Assembly (NCBI RefSeq): GCF_001279585.1
Contig: NZ_LGEC01000065.1
Span: forward strand, 186,001 to 250,000
Source of the DNA: Nocardiopsis sp. NRRL B-16309
GTDB lineage: Bacteria > Actinomycetota > Actinomycetes > Streptosporangiales > Streptosporangiaceae
Length of the DNA stretch: 64,000 nucleotides
Direction of reading: 5' to 3'
The notes below the pieces were generated by a model. That model was given only the letters and a program-made list of their open reading frames with translations. It made no database searches and was not told the origin of the DNA. Made by a program: the position numbers and the translations under genes. The first letter of the stretch is position 1. The number at the start of each line of letters is the position of its first letter. Below, piece by piece: positions 52,024 through 60,643 of this stretch.

Positions 52024-52718
52024 CGCGCGTACTCGTTGTCGAGGACGAGGAATCGTACAGCGACGCCCTGTCGTACATGTTGCGCAAGGAGGGCTTCGAG
52101 GTCGCCGTGGCGCCCACGGGAACCGTGGCCCTGGAGACCTTCGACCGCACCGGCGCCGACCTGGTGCTGCTGGACCTGATGCTGCCGGGGCTGTCGGGCA
52201 CCGAGGTGTGCCGGACCCTGCGGCAGAAGTCCAACGTCCCCGTGATCATGCTCACCGCCAAGGACTCCGAGATCGACAAGGTCGTCGGTCTGGAACTCGG
52301 CGCCGACGACTACGTGACCAAGCCCTTCTCGTCCCGCGAGCTGGTGGCGCGCATCCGCGCGGTGCTGCGCCGCCGGGGCGAGGACGAGGTGGTCCTGCCC
52401 GCCGCCCTGGAGGCCGGTCCCGTCCGCATGGACGTGGAGCGGCACGTGGTAACGGTGCGCGGCGACCACGTGCAGCTTCCCCTGAAGGAGTTCGAGCTGC
52501 TGGAGGTGCTCCTGCGCAACGCCGGGCGGGTGCTCACCCGGATGCAGCTCATCGACCGTGTGTGGGGTGCCGACTACGTCGGTGACACCAAGACCCTCGA
52601 CGTGCACGTCAAGCGCCTGCGCGCGAAGATCGAGGAGGACCCCGGCACCCCGAGGTACATCGTGACCGTGCGCGGCCTGGGCTACAAGTTCGAGCCGGTG
52701 ACCGCCGCGGTGGAGTAG
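52020..52718 (+). CDS. regX3: OmpR/PhoB-type response regulator RegX3/PhoP
   Basis: 232 aa. Receiver domain with acidic VEDEES, phospho-acceptor Asp in LVLLDLMLPGLSG and Lys in YVTKPFSSREL; C-terminal winged helix with LPLKEFELLEVLLRNAGRVLTR and the TLDVHVKRLRAKIEEDP recognition region (both typical of PhoB/RegX3). GTG start overlaps the kinase stop. Controls phosphate-starvation genes through PHO boxes. Confidence 0.94.
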   Translation: MTRVLVVEDEESYSDALSYMLRKEGFEVAVAPTGTVALETFDRTGADLVLLDLMLPGLSGTEVCRTLRQKSNVPVIMLTAKDSEIDKVVGLELGADDYVTKPFSSRELVARIRAVLRRRGEDEVVLPAALEAGPVRMDVERHVVTVRGDHVQLPLKEFELLEVLLRNAGRVLTRMQLIDRVWGADYVGDTKTLDVHVKRLRAKIEEDPGTPRYIVTVRGLGYKFEPVTAAVE

Positions 52719-52828
52719 GACTCCACCCCTCCCTCTCCCCCTGTCCCGGGACGTGGCCCGCCACCTCCCGGGACCGCCGTCTCCGGGCCGCTGGCGCGCC
52801 CGTGGACCGCTTCCGACCGCGTATCCGC

Positions 52829-52920
52829 CGTACGTGCCTGGTCGAGCGCCACTCCGGCGTACGTGCCCGTTCGGGCACGATTCCGGCGCACGTGCCCGTT
52901 CGAGCGCCACTCCGGCGTAC
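52829..52920 (+). repeat. 29-bp tandem repeats
   Basis: Three units at 52829, 52858 and 52887 plus a short partial. Each begins CGYACGTGCC and ends TTCCGG or CTCCGG; the middle varies. It lies in the 359-bp gap between regX3 and dtd, which has no gene. There are no spacers, so this is a minisatellite and not CRISPR. Confidence 0.8.
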
Positions 52921-53077
52921 CCCCGTCCCCCGGCAGGGCACCGGCACACGGGCGTGAACGAGGACTCAGACGGGGAGTACGGCGCGGCCCGCGAACGGAC
53001 GCTTCGGTGCTCGGCGCCCCTCCTCCAATGGCGATGCCCGCCCCGGTCTCGTCCGCGGGCCGGTGGAGTGACGTACC

Positions 53078-53503
53078 TCAGACCTCGACGATGACCGTGA
53101 AGGGGCCCTCGTTGGTGAGGGCGACGGACATCTGGGCGCCGAACACCCCCGTGGCGACCTCCGCGCCCAGGTCGCGCAGCTCCTTGACCACCGCGTCCAC
53201 CAGCGGTTCGGCGACGGGCCCCGGCGCGGCCGCCTGCCAGGTGGGGCGACGGCCCTTGCGCGCGTCGCCGTAGAGCGTGAACTGGCTGACGACGAGAAGC
53301 GGGGCCCCGATGTCGGAGCACGACTTCTCGTCCTCCAGGATGCGCAGGCCCCACAGCTTCCTCGCGACCTTGCGGGCCTCGGCCTCGGTGTCCTCGTGGG
53401 TCACGCCCACCAGCGCCATCAGTCCGGGCCGGTCGATCGCCCCGACGACCTCGCCGCCGACCGTCACCGACGCGTGCGACACCCGTTGGACCACAGCCCT
53501 CAT
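53078..53503 (-). CDS. dtd: D-aminoacyl-tRNA deacylase
   Basis: 141-aa dimeric proofreading enzyme that hydrolyses D-aminoacyl-tRNA (and Gly-tRNA-Ala). MRAVVQRVSHASVTVGG start, SQFTLYGDARKGRRP catalytic loop and the Gly-cisPro-bearing NEGPFTVIVEV end are diagnostic. ATG 53503. Alone in its transcript or first reading downstream of the DUF2207 gene. Confidence 0.95.
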   Translation of the reverse strand: MRAVVQRVSHASVTVGGEVVGAIDRPGLMALVGVTHEDTEAEARKVARKLWGLRILEDEKSCSDIGAPLLVVSQFTLYGDARKGRRPTWQAAAPGPVAEPLVDAVVKELRDLGAEVATGVFGAQMSVALTNEGPFTVIVEV

Positions 53504-53580
53504 GGCGTCCCTCCTCCTCTGTTCCCGCCCGTCCCTCGGGCGCGTTGCCGACCGCGGCCCCGGCCCCCTGCGCCGGACCG

Positions 53581-55425
53581 CTACCGCGGCCTGCGCTGGT
53601 TGAGCAGCCCCAGGCGGCGGCTGTTGGTGATGATGCCGGTGAGGATCACCGTGAACGCGCTGATGGAGTCCGCGAAGTCCTCGATCCGCCACTCCCGCGG
53701 ACCGGTGTACCACGCCAGGCCGTCGCCGGTGAGCTCCTCGTCGCTGAGGTCGGCGAGCGCGGCCGAGGCCAGGATGTTCGCCCACCGGTCGACGTCGTCG
53801 AAGATGACCGCGTACGGCAGGTAGCGCGAGTAGAGCTCCACCCGCTGCCCCGGCGGCGCGGTCGCCGACCGCTGGCTGAGCAGGTAGTCGCGGAAGCCCA
53901 TGGTGTGCGCGTACACCGAGCTGCCCAGCTTGGTCTTGGCCGGCATGTACTGGGCGCCCGCCGTGACGGCCGCGCCCGCGATGATGACCGCCAGCCCGGT
54001 GAACGCCGCCGAGGTGAACGCCGCCAGCAGGCCGGTCAGGACCACGCCGGAGACGGTGATGGCCATGCCGGCGGTGCTCCAGCGGCCCCGCACCTGGTGG
54101 GGCGGGCGGGCGAACCACCGCAGCCTGACCATGTCGCGGTAGAGCTCCTCGCGCACCCGGTCGATGCGGGCGGGGAAGTCGTCGACCGTGCTCCGCGACC
54201 CCACACGCGACAGGCGCACGGTCGCGTGCTCCCCGAACAGGGCGTCCATCAGCAGCCACTCGTACGGCAGCAGGGACTCCCCCGGCGGGCCGTCCAGGCG
54301 GACCAGCCGCCAGTCCACGGACGTGAAGTGCTCGTGGGGCAGTTCCTCCAGCCGGATGTAGCCCCGCACCGCCAGGTCGACCACCGCGCCCGTGAGGTCG
54401 GTGATGTCCACGGTCTCGTTGACCAGCGTGCCGATCTGCCCCGGGTGGACGCCGTCGGGCGGCTCGAACCTGGGCCGCCCGTGGTCACCGGTTCCGACGG
54501 GCACCTGGTCGCCCCGGGCGGCCTCCTTGCGCAGCGCGCGCTCGTCGCGTCCCCGGACGCGGATCAGCACCACCAGGCCGCCCACGAGCACCACCAGCAG
54601 CAGCCCGAACACGCTGGAGGTCAGCGGCGTGACCTCGAAGGCCGACACGAGGGACCAGCGGCGGGTGAGGATCGGCTCGCCCTCGGCGGTGCCGGCCGGG
54701 TAGTTGACGACGATGTCCAGGCGGTCCTGCGGAGCCATGTCGGCCTGGAGGAAGTGCGCGAGGTCGGAGCCCTCGCCCATGTCGGAGGCGGTGCAGTAGA
54801 TCGCGCTGAGCCGTTCCCCCGCCAGGCAGGAGAGCGCCTCGGGCGGAAGCGGCGCGGTCACGGTCACGTCCGTGGCCGCGACGTGGTGGCTGTAGCCGCC
54901 GACCGCCCGCCACTCCATCTGGACGCCCTGCGCGATCTCGCTGACGGTGCCGGTGACCTGGTAGGAGAGCACCACGCCGCCGGTCCCGGCGGTGTGGATC
55001 CGCGCGAGCAGCTTGCCGTCGACCTTGTCGGTCTCGACCGGCACGGGGTCGCCGCCGAGATCGGTCGCCGAGACCGCGCTCACGTCGAAGTTCCGGTCGT
55101 GGTCGGTGTCGTAGAGCATGGTCTCGGTGAGCGACCGGGTGAAGGTCTCGGGAGCGGTCCCGTCGAAGGTCAGGGTCTCCTCGCCGTGGAGCGCCCCCCG
55201 CTGGTCGAGCCGCAGGCGTATGTCGTTGTTGATCTCCGGGTCCGCGGCGGCGGGAGCGCCAGCCGCCGACGTCCGGGCCCCCGGTACTGTGGAGCCCGGT
55301 GCCGCCGTCGCGGCGTGGGCCCGCCCCTGCGTCCCGGTCACGACGGGCACCAGGAGCAGCGAGGAGAACACGAAAAGAGCCGTCGCCACCGCGACGGCCG
55401 GGCGCCAGGAGCCGACCCACCACAT
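53581..55425 (-). CDS. DUF2207 domain membrane protein
   Basis: 614 aa. Signal peptide or TM at residues 8-35; a beta-rich extracytoplasmic DUF2207 domain (about 65-280: DPEINNDIRLRLDQRGALHG, ETMLYDTDHDRNFDVSAV); TM near 300-322; cytoplasmic region with RGYIRLEELP; two further TM helices near 455-500; and a C-terminal segment with QRVELYSRYLPYAVIFDDVDRW. The RYLPYAIVF-like motif is the hallmark of DUF2207 proteins. Function unknown. ATG 55425 begins MWWVGSWRP. Divergent from the metallopeptidase pair, 81 bp away. Confidence 0.85.
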   Translation of the reverse strand: MWWVGSWRPAVAVATALFVFSSLLLVPVVTGTQGRAHAATAAPGSTVPGARTSAAGAPAAADPEINNDIRLRLDQRGALHGEETLTFDGTAPETFTRSLTETMLYDTDHDRNFDVSAVSATDLGGDPVPVETDKVDGKLLARIHTAGTGGVVLSYQVTGTVSEIAQGVQMEWRAVGGYSHHVAATDVTVTAPLPPEALSCLAGERLSAIYCTASDMGEGSDLAHFLQADMAPQDRLDIVVNYPAGTAEGEPILTRRWSLVSAFEVTPLTSSVFGLLLVVLVGGLVVLIRVRGRDERALRKEAARGDQVPVGTGDHGRPRFEPPDGVHPGQIGTLVNETVDITDLTGAVVDLAVRGYIRLEELPHEHFTSVDWRLVRLDGPPGESLLPYEWLLMDALFGEHATVRLSRVGSRSTVDDFPARIDRVREELYRDMVRLRWFARPPHQVRGRWSTAGMAITVSGVVLTGLLAAFTSAAFTGLAVIIAGAAVTAGAQYMPAKTKLGSSVYAHTMGFRDYLLSQRSATAPPGQRVELYSRYLPYAVIFDDVDRWANILASAALADLSDEELTGDGLAWYTGPREWRIEDFADSISAFTVILTGIITNSRRLGLLNQRRPR

Positions 55426-55506
55426 GTCGCGAGAGCCTATCCGGTCCGATGGGACCGCGTCGCCACGGGGCGTTGTCGCGTACCCGCGCACAGTGGAGGG
55501 CCGAAC

Positions 55507-56502
55507 GTGAGCCGGAGCGTGTCCGCGGGTCCGGAGTTCTGGTCCGAGCGACAGGGGTTCCTCCAGCGGATGGGGCTCGGTGTGTCACTGTGCCTGGCCG
55601 CGGGTCTGGCCGCGATGGGGTTCACGGGGTTCCTCGCGATCTCCGAACTGCTGCACTCCGCCGATCCCGCGTGGTCGCGACCGCGGGCCGGTGAGGAGCA
55701 CAGCGCACCCGTCACGTCCTCGGACGGCACCGGCGGCGCCACGGCGGATGACGGGACCGCGCACGGCACCGGCGGCGGACCCGCCACGACCGTCGGCCAG
55801 AGCGCTCCGCTGAACGACAGCCCCCTGTACCGTATCGGCGAGCTTGGCGAGGTCACCTGCACGGCTCCTGAGCTGGACAAGGACGACACCGAGTCGGTGG
55901 AGACCTTCGCCCACGCCATCGCGGACTGTCTGGACGACGCCTGGGGCGACTACTTCGCCGGGGCCGGGCTGGAGTTCAGCTCGCCCAACCGCGTCTACTG
56001 GACCGCGGCGGGCCACAGCCCGTGCGGGGCCTTCCCCTCGGAGGGCACGGCGGCGTTCTACTGCGGCGCCAACCAGGGCCTCTACCTGGGGCTGGAGGAC
56101 ATCGTGGCGGCCTCGGCCCACAACGAGAACCCGGAGGCCTACACGTTCCTCATCAGTCACGAGTACGGTCACCACGTCCAGGGGCAGTCGCGGATCCTGG
56201 CGCAGTTCCACAGCGAACGGGCGGGTGCGGAGCAGGAGGAGGCCGACGAGTTGAGCCGGCGCAACGAACTCCAGGCCAACTGCCTGGGCGGTGTGTTCCT
56301 CGGGGCCTCCGGCGACTCGCTGGGGTACGGCCCGGCCGAGCGGCGCAACATCCTCGACGACGTCCGGCTGCGCAGCGACCGGGGCCGCCACCGGACCCAC
56401 GGATCGGCGGAGAACGGCCGGATGTGGACCGCCCACGGCATGGACCGCGTGGACCCGGCGTCCTGTGACACCTGGAACGCGGACGAGGGCCTGGTGCGGT
56501 GA
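55507..56502 (+). CDS. Neutral zinc metallopeptidase 1 (YpfJ-like)
   Basis: 331-aa single-pass membrane peptidase, catalytic domain outside. TM near residues 22-48; Ser/Gly/Thr-rich linker (60-100); catalytic domain from residue 105 with zinc motif HEYGHH at 218-223 and downstream ADELSRRNELQANCLGGVF supplying the third ligand Glu, as in the YpfJ/zincin family. Six Cys in the ectodomain may pair. GTG 55507. Its stop overlaps the next gene's start (GTGA). Confidence 0.87.
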   Translation: MSRSVSAGPEFWSERQGFLQRMGLGVSLCLAAGLAAMGFTGFLAISELLHSADPAWSRPRAGEEHSAPVTSSDGTGGATADDGTAHGTGGGPATTVGQSAPLNDSPLYRIGELGEVTCTAPELDKDDTESVETFAHAIADCLDDAWGDYFAGAGLEFSSPNRVYWTAAGHSPCGAFPSEGTAAFYCGANQGLYLGLEDIVAASAHNENPEAYTFLISHEYGHHVQGQSRILAQFHSERAGAEQEEADELSRRNELQANCLGGVFLGASGDSLGYGPAERRNILDDVRLRSDRGRHRTHGSAENGRMWTAHGMDRVDPASCDTWNADEGLVR

Positions 56503-57464
56503 GCGGGGACCGCGCGGGCCGGGGGCCGCTCACCATGGTGGGCGGCCTGCTCGCGGCCCTGTTCGCGCTCGCCCTGCTGTCGTGGACCGCGGTCGTGGAG
56601 GACGTGCCGCCGGACGCTGCGGGCTCCGGTCGCCCGGACGGGGCGGCGGTCACCAGCCCCGACGACAAGCCCGCGCAGGAGCCCTCGGGAGGCTCGGGCG
56701 TGCTGGGGGCCTCGGGCGGCCTGGACCAGGCCGAGCGGCCCTCGGGGCACGCCGCCCTGGTGGCCAACCCCCTCTACGGCACCGACCGGCTGAGCCCGCT
56801 GCCCTGCCCGGTCGACGAGCCGGACGTGGACGACGCCGTCGCGATGGAGGGGTTCCTCCACGCGGTGGCGGACTGTCTGGACGAGGCGTGGACGACCCAG
56901 TTCGCGCGGGCGGGGATCCCGTTCGAGCCGCCGGATCGGGTGTTCTGGTCCGAGCCGGGGGTGAGCCCGTGCCGCCCCTACCCGTCGGCGGCGGGCGCCT
57001 TCTACTGCCGGGCGAGCACGAGCATCTACATCGGCACCTCGGACGTGGTGGAGAAGTGGAACGGCGCCACCCGCAGCGTGGTCTACGCGTCGCTGCTGGC
57101 GCACGAGTACAGCCACCACGTCCAGGGCGAGTCCGGGCTGCTGGAGTACTACCACGAGCAGCGCGAGCTGGAGCCGGACCCCGAGGGGCGCAACGCGTGG
57201 ACGCGCCGCAGCGAACTGCAGGCCAACTGCCTGGCGGGCGCGTTCCTGGGCTCGATACGGGTCACCTACCCGTTGGACGACGGCGATCTGGAGTCGCTGT
57301 TGGAGGACGCCGCGGCCACCGCGGACCGGGAGGACGGCCCGGAGTCGGAGCGCACGCACGGCTCGGTGGACAACGGCGTGTGGTGGACGCGGACGGGGTG
57401 GGAGGAGCAGGCGCCGGGTGCCTGCAACACCTGGGACGTGGACGACGAGGACCTGGTGGAGTAG
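56499..57464 (+). CDS. Neutral zinc metallopeptidase 2 (YpfJ-like)
   Basis: 321-aa paralogue of the preceding gene, start GTG overlapping its stop by 4 bp. TM near residues 12-33; Gly/Ser/Pro linker; zinc motif HEYSHH at 202-207 and RRSELQANCLAGAFLG downstream. Both paralogues share AVADCLDEAW/AIADCLDDAW and the ending CNTWDVDDE/CDTWNADE. The tandem duplication and coupling suggest a heteromeric or stepwise peptidase; substrate unknown. Confidence 0.87.
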   Translation: MSGDRAGRGPLTMVGGLLAALFALALLSWTAVVEDVPPDAAGSGRPDGAAVTSPDDKPAQEPSGGSGVLGASGGLDQAERPSGHAALVANPLYGTDRLSPLPCPVDEPDVDDAVAMEGFLHAVADCLDEAWTTQFARAGIPFEPPDRVFWSEPGVSPCRPYPSAAGAFYCRASTSIYIGTSDVVEKWNGATRSVVYASLLAHEYSHHVQGESGLLEYYHEQRELEPDPEGRNAWTRRSELQANCLAGAFLGSIRVTYPLDDGDLESLLEDAAATADREDGPESERTHGSVDNGVWWTRTGWEEQAPGACNTWDVDDEDLVE

Positions 57465-57551
57465 GGCGGCGCTCCCGGGCGGATCCGGCCGGGAGCCGGT
57501 TGTCCACAGGCCGTACGTTACCGCTGTCACTCGGCCACTCAGCGTGGCAGG

Positions 57552-57733
57552 ATGCTGCGTATGCAGGACCACGACTCCCCACCGGGTTCTCCCGCGCCCG
57601 GGACCACCGCCCCCCACCGCCCCTCCGACACCACCGGCCCCGCCGCAGGACTCCGTGCGCGGGAGGACGCCCGCGCCGTCGCCTCCGGCACCGCCGAAGC
57701 CCGCGCGACCGGAGCCCCCGCCGTCGAGCCCGG
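57552..57733 (+). pseudogene. Out-of-frame 5' part of the membrane hydrolase gene
   Basis: From ATG 57552 (or 57561, MQDHDSPPGSPAPG) the frame runs through REDARAVASGTAEARATGAP, exactly the peptide encoded one frame over by the second copy of an 81-bp repeat. Removing one base near 57726-57736 (CCCGGGCC) would join this frame to the long downstream one. It is either the real N-terminus cut off by a frameshift or sequencing error, or a duplicated tract. Confidence 0.45.
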
Positions 57734-57854
57734 GCCAGAACGTCCGGACCGCCGAACCCCGTCTCGTGGAACCCCGTGCGCGGGAGGACGCCCGCACCGT
57801 CGCCTCCGGCACCGCCGAAGCTCGCGCGACCGGAGCCCCCGCCGTCGACCCCGG
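57653..57854 (+). repeat. 81-bp direct repeat offset by 121 bp
   Basis: 57653-57733 and 57774-57854 differ at three positions. The offset is 121, not a multiple of three, so the same peptide appears in two different frames. Confidence 0.85.
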
Positions 57855-60219
57855 CGCCGCGGAACCGCTGGCTCGGGAGGACTCCCCCGGCGGCCCCCGG
57901 CCCCTCACCGACCGGGTGGAACTGCGCGTGCACGGCGTCAGCGGCGGGCAGGCGGAGGAGCTGTTGGACGTCGAGCCCGCCATGCGGGTGGGCGGCGACC
58001 GGCTGGCCGGGTTCTTCCGGTGGCGCCGCGAGCCCGACACCGAGACCGTCCCCGGCGTGCGGCGGGAGATCTTCGCGTGGGGCAACCTGACCTCGGGAAG
58101 CTCCTCGCGGGCGCTGTGGCTGCTGCTCCTGCCGTTCATGCTGCTCAACGTCGCGTACTGGATGCGCCCGGGCCGGATGGACCGACAGCCCGTCGGGCTG
58201 AGCCGGGTGGCCAACAACGTGTACGGGGCGAGCGTGCGGCTGCTCGCGCTGTCGCTGACAGCCCTCATCACGCTGGCCACGGCCGGGATCGGGATGGACC
58301 TGGTCGCCTGGCAGTGCGGGGGCCTGGGCGAGACGTGTGCCGGCACCAGGCCGTGGCTGGGCTTCCTGGCCGCGCCCGACTCGCCGCTCTCCGCTCCGGG
58401 CATAGCGCTCCTGGTGGGCGCGGCGCTGCCGATCGCGGTGGTGCTGGTGCTGTGGCGGCTGTCGCGGCGGACCGCCGCCGACTACGAGGTCGTGGCCTCG
58501 CCGGTGCCGCCGCGGGAGGCGGCCGAGGCGCCGCTCAGCCACGCGGAGTTCTGGCGCAACAGCGAGACCATGGCGCGGCTGCGGTCGGCGCACATCGCGG
58601 TGGCCGTGGGGATGGTCGCCCTGTTCCTGCTGGTTCCGGCGCTCCAGGACGATCTGACGCGCGACGCGGATCCGGGGCTGCGACCGTACGCGGGCCTGGC
58701 CCTGGCCGTGCTCCTGGGCGCGGTGCTGGCCGTGAGCACGGCGAGTGTGCTCGTGCCGGGGGCCGATCCGCGCTGGAACGCGCGGGCGGACCGGGTCTGC
58801 CGGATCCTGCGCGACACCACCATCGTGCTCGCGGTCGCGGTCGCCGGGTACACGGTGTGGCCGCGCGCGGGCTGGTCCGCGCAGGGTCGGCTGCCCGGGC
58901 ACGATACGGCGCTCAACACGCTGTTCGCCGTCCAGGGGACGTTCGCCGTGCTGCTCCTGGTGGCGGCGCTGGTGCTCTACGCCGTGGACCGCGCGCACGA
59001 CGGCACGGCGATGCGCGGCCTGGCGGGCCCGGCGACCGCGGTGCTGGGCGCCCTGCTCGGCGGCGGGTTCTCCGCCGCGCTGGTCTACCAGGGCTCGCTG
59101 TGGCTGAGCGGCTGCGGGACGCGGGGCTCCTCCGGAGGCGACTGCCTGCCGCTGGATCCGCCCGCGGCCTACTCCTGGCTCCAGCTCGCGTTCGCGTTCG
59201 AGGCGGCCATCGCCCTGGGCACGGCGGCCGTGCTCGCCCTGGAGATACGGCGCGGCACCCGGGCCCACGTACCGGCCGTCACCGAGCAGTACGCCCGGAG
59301 TGTTAGGGACCGGCGCACATGGGACATCGCCCGGGCGCGGGCGCTCGGGCGGCTGACGGAGGTGCTGCCGTCGGTGATGGCGGTGTTCCTGACACCGGCG
59401 GTGCTGTTGGTGGCGCTGGTGCTGTACGCGGCGCTGTCCGGCGACCTGGTCGCCGGCGCGGTGACCGCGAACGCGGCGGTCTCCGGGCGACTGGGGCTGC
59501 TGGCCCAGGACGCGGTGACGGGGCTGGTGTCCATCGGCTCCCTCATCGGCGGCCTCGCGCTGGTGGCCCTGGCCTGGATCGGGCGCAGCGCCTACCGGGA
59601 CAGACCCACGCGGCAGGCGGTGGGCGCCCTGTGGGACGTGGGGACGTTCTGGCCGCGGGTCGCGCACCCGCTGGCGCCGCCCTCCTACGCGGAGCGGGCG
59701 GTCCCGCAGCTGGCCGCGCGTGTGGCGCGGATGGCCAAGGACGGCACGGGTGTGGTGCTGTCGGGGCACTCCCAGGGGTCGGTGCTGGCGGCGGCCACGG
59801 TGTGGCAGCTACCCGCCGACACGCAGGGGCGTATCGCGCTCATCACGCACGGATCACCGCTGAACCGGCTGTACGCGCGCTACTTCCCCGCCTACTTCGG
59901 GCCGGTGGCCTTCGCCGACCTGCGCACGCGGGTCTCGGACTGGCGCAACCTGTGGCGGATGACGGACGCCATCGCCGGGCCGGTCCGCATGCGCGACGCC
60001 GCCGGGGAGATCGGGGAGGACGAGGTGGTCGCCATCGCCGAGCCGCTGCCCGACCCGCGCTCCTACGACGCGCCGCCGGGTGAGGCCCGCAGACCGGAGA
60101 TCCTGGGCCACTCGTGCTACACGGGCGACCCCGCCTACGCGGAGTCGCTCTGGCAGGTGCTGCGGACTCTGGACGAGAGTCCGCGGCCCGGCCATCGCCC
60201 CCAAGGGACCGGGGCGTGA
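57766..60219 (+). CDS. Large polytopic membrane protein with alpha/beta-hydrolase features
   Basis: 817 aa from GTG 57766, the first usable start in the continuous frame; the native start may be 57552/57561 with a frameshift. VELRVHGVSGGQAEELLD near residue 45 resembles the opening strand and oxyanion loop of lipases. Eight to ten TM helices span about residues 110-620. The C-terminal cytoplasmic part has VVLSGHSQGSVLAAATVW, a nucleophile elbow with Ser at base 59770, then LITHGSPLNRLYARYFPAYF. The hydrolase fold seems split around the membrane region. Function unknown. Convergent with DUF2516, 10 bp apart. Confidence 0.75.
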   Translation: MEPRAREDARTVASGTAEARATGAPAVDPGAAEPLAREDSPGGPRPLTDRVELRVHGVSGGQAEELLDVEPAMRVGGDRLAGFFRWRREPDTETVPGVRREIFAWGNLTSGSSSRALWLLLLPFMLLNVAYWMRPGRMDRQPVGLSRVANNVYGASVRLLALSLTALITLATAGIGMDLVAWQCGGLGETCAGTRPWLGFLAAPDSPLSAPGIALLVGAALPIAVVLVLWRLSRRTAADYEVVASPVPPREAAEAPLSHAEFWRNSETMARLRSAHIAVAVGMVALFLLVPALQDDLTRDADPGLRPYAGLALAVLLGAVLAVSTASVLVPGADPRWNARADRVCRILRDTTIVLAVAVAGYTVWPRAGWSAQGRLPGHDTALNTLFAVQGTFAVLLLVAALVLYAVDRAHDGTAMRGLAGPATAVLGALLGGGFSAALVYQGSLWLSGCGTRGSSGGDCLPLDPPAAYSWLQLAFAFEAAIALGTAAVLALEIRRGTRAHVPAVTEQYARSVRDRRTWDIARARALGRLTEVLPSVMAVFLTPAVLLVALVLYAALSGDLVAGAVTANAAVSGRLGLLAQDAVTGLVSIGSLIGGLALVALAWIGRSAYRDRPTRQAVGALWDVGTFWPRVAHPLAPPSYAERAVPQLAARVARMAKDGTGVVLSGHSQGSVLAAATVWQLPADTQGRIALITHGSPLNRLYARYFPAYFGPVAFADLRTRVSDWRNLWRMTDAIAGPVRMRDAAGEIGEDEVVAIAEPLPDPRSYDAPPGEARRPEILGHSCYTGDPAYAESLWQVLRTLDESPRPGHRPQGTGA

Positions 60220-60229
60220 GGTCTGCGGC

Positions 60230-60526
60230 CTACCAGGGGCCGTAGGGGCCGTTGTTGCGCCCGCCCTGGCTCCCCTTGACCGCCGGACGCACGTCCAGGA
60301 GGAAGATGAGCGTGGCCACCAGACCCATGATCACGAGGAACCCCGTGCCGGTGAGCACCGCCAGCAGGGAGACACCGGTCGCGGCACCGGTGAGGATGAC
60401 CCACAGCCGCTTGTTCTGCTTGTCCATGATCTCGAACGCGGAGGCCGGTGTGCGCAGTGCCTCGATCAGTGCGTAGAGGCTGGCCACGAAGGTGGCCGTG
60501 TAGACGGCCATCCAGATCAAGTACAT
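60230..60526 (-). CDS. DUF2516 family membrane protein
   Basis: 98 aa, three hydrophobic helices (about residues 2-24, 42-62, 65-82), with RTPASAFEIMDKQNKRLWVIL between the first two as in DUF2516 proteins, and a Gly/Asn/Pro tail. Actinobacteria-specific, function unknown. ATG 60526. The gap to the M56 gene (60527-60643) holds its promoter. Confidence 0.85.
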   Translation of the reverse strand: MYLIWMAVYTATFVASLYALIEALRTPASAFEIMDKQNKRLWVILTGAATGVSLLAVLTGTGFLVIMGLVATLIFLLDVRPAVKGSQGGRNNGPYGPW

Positions 60527-60643
60527 GCACGCTCCCGACTACGTCCCGAACGGGGGTCCGCCCGCTCTCCACACTAAACGGATCAGACCCGCGATTAGTG
60601 CCCGGTCGAGGCCCGGATCACACGTGTGCGGTGACCGGGCCGG

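Noticed and set aside
52829..52920. 29-bp repeats as a CRISPR array
   Set aside because: Units are directly adjacent with no spacers.
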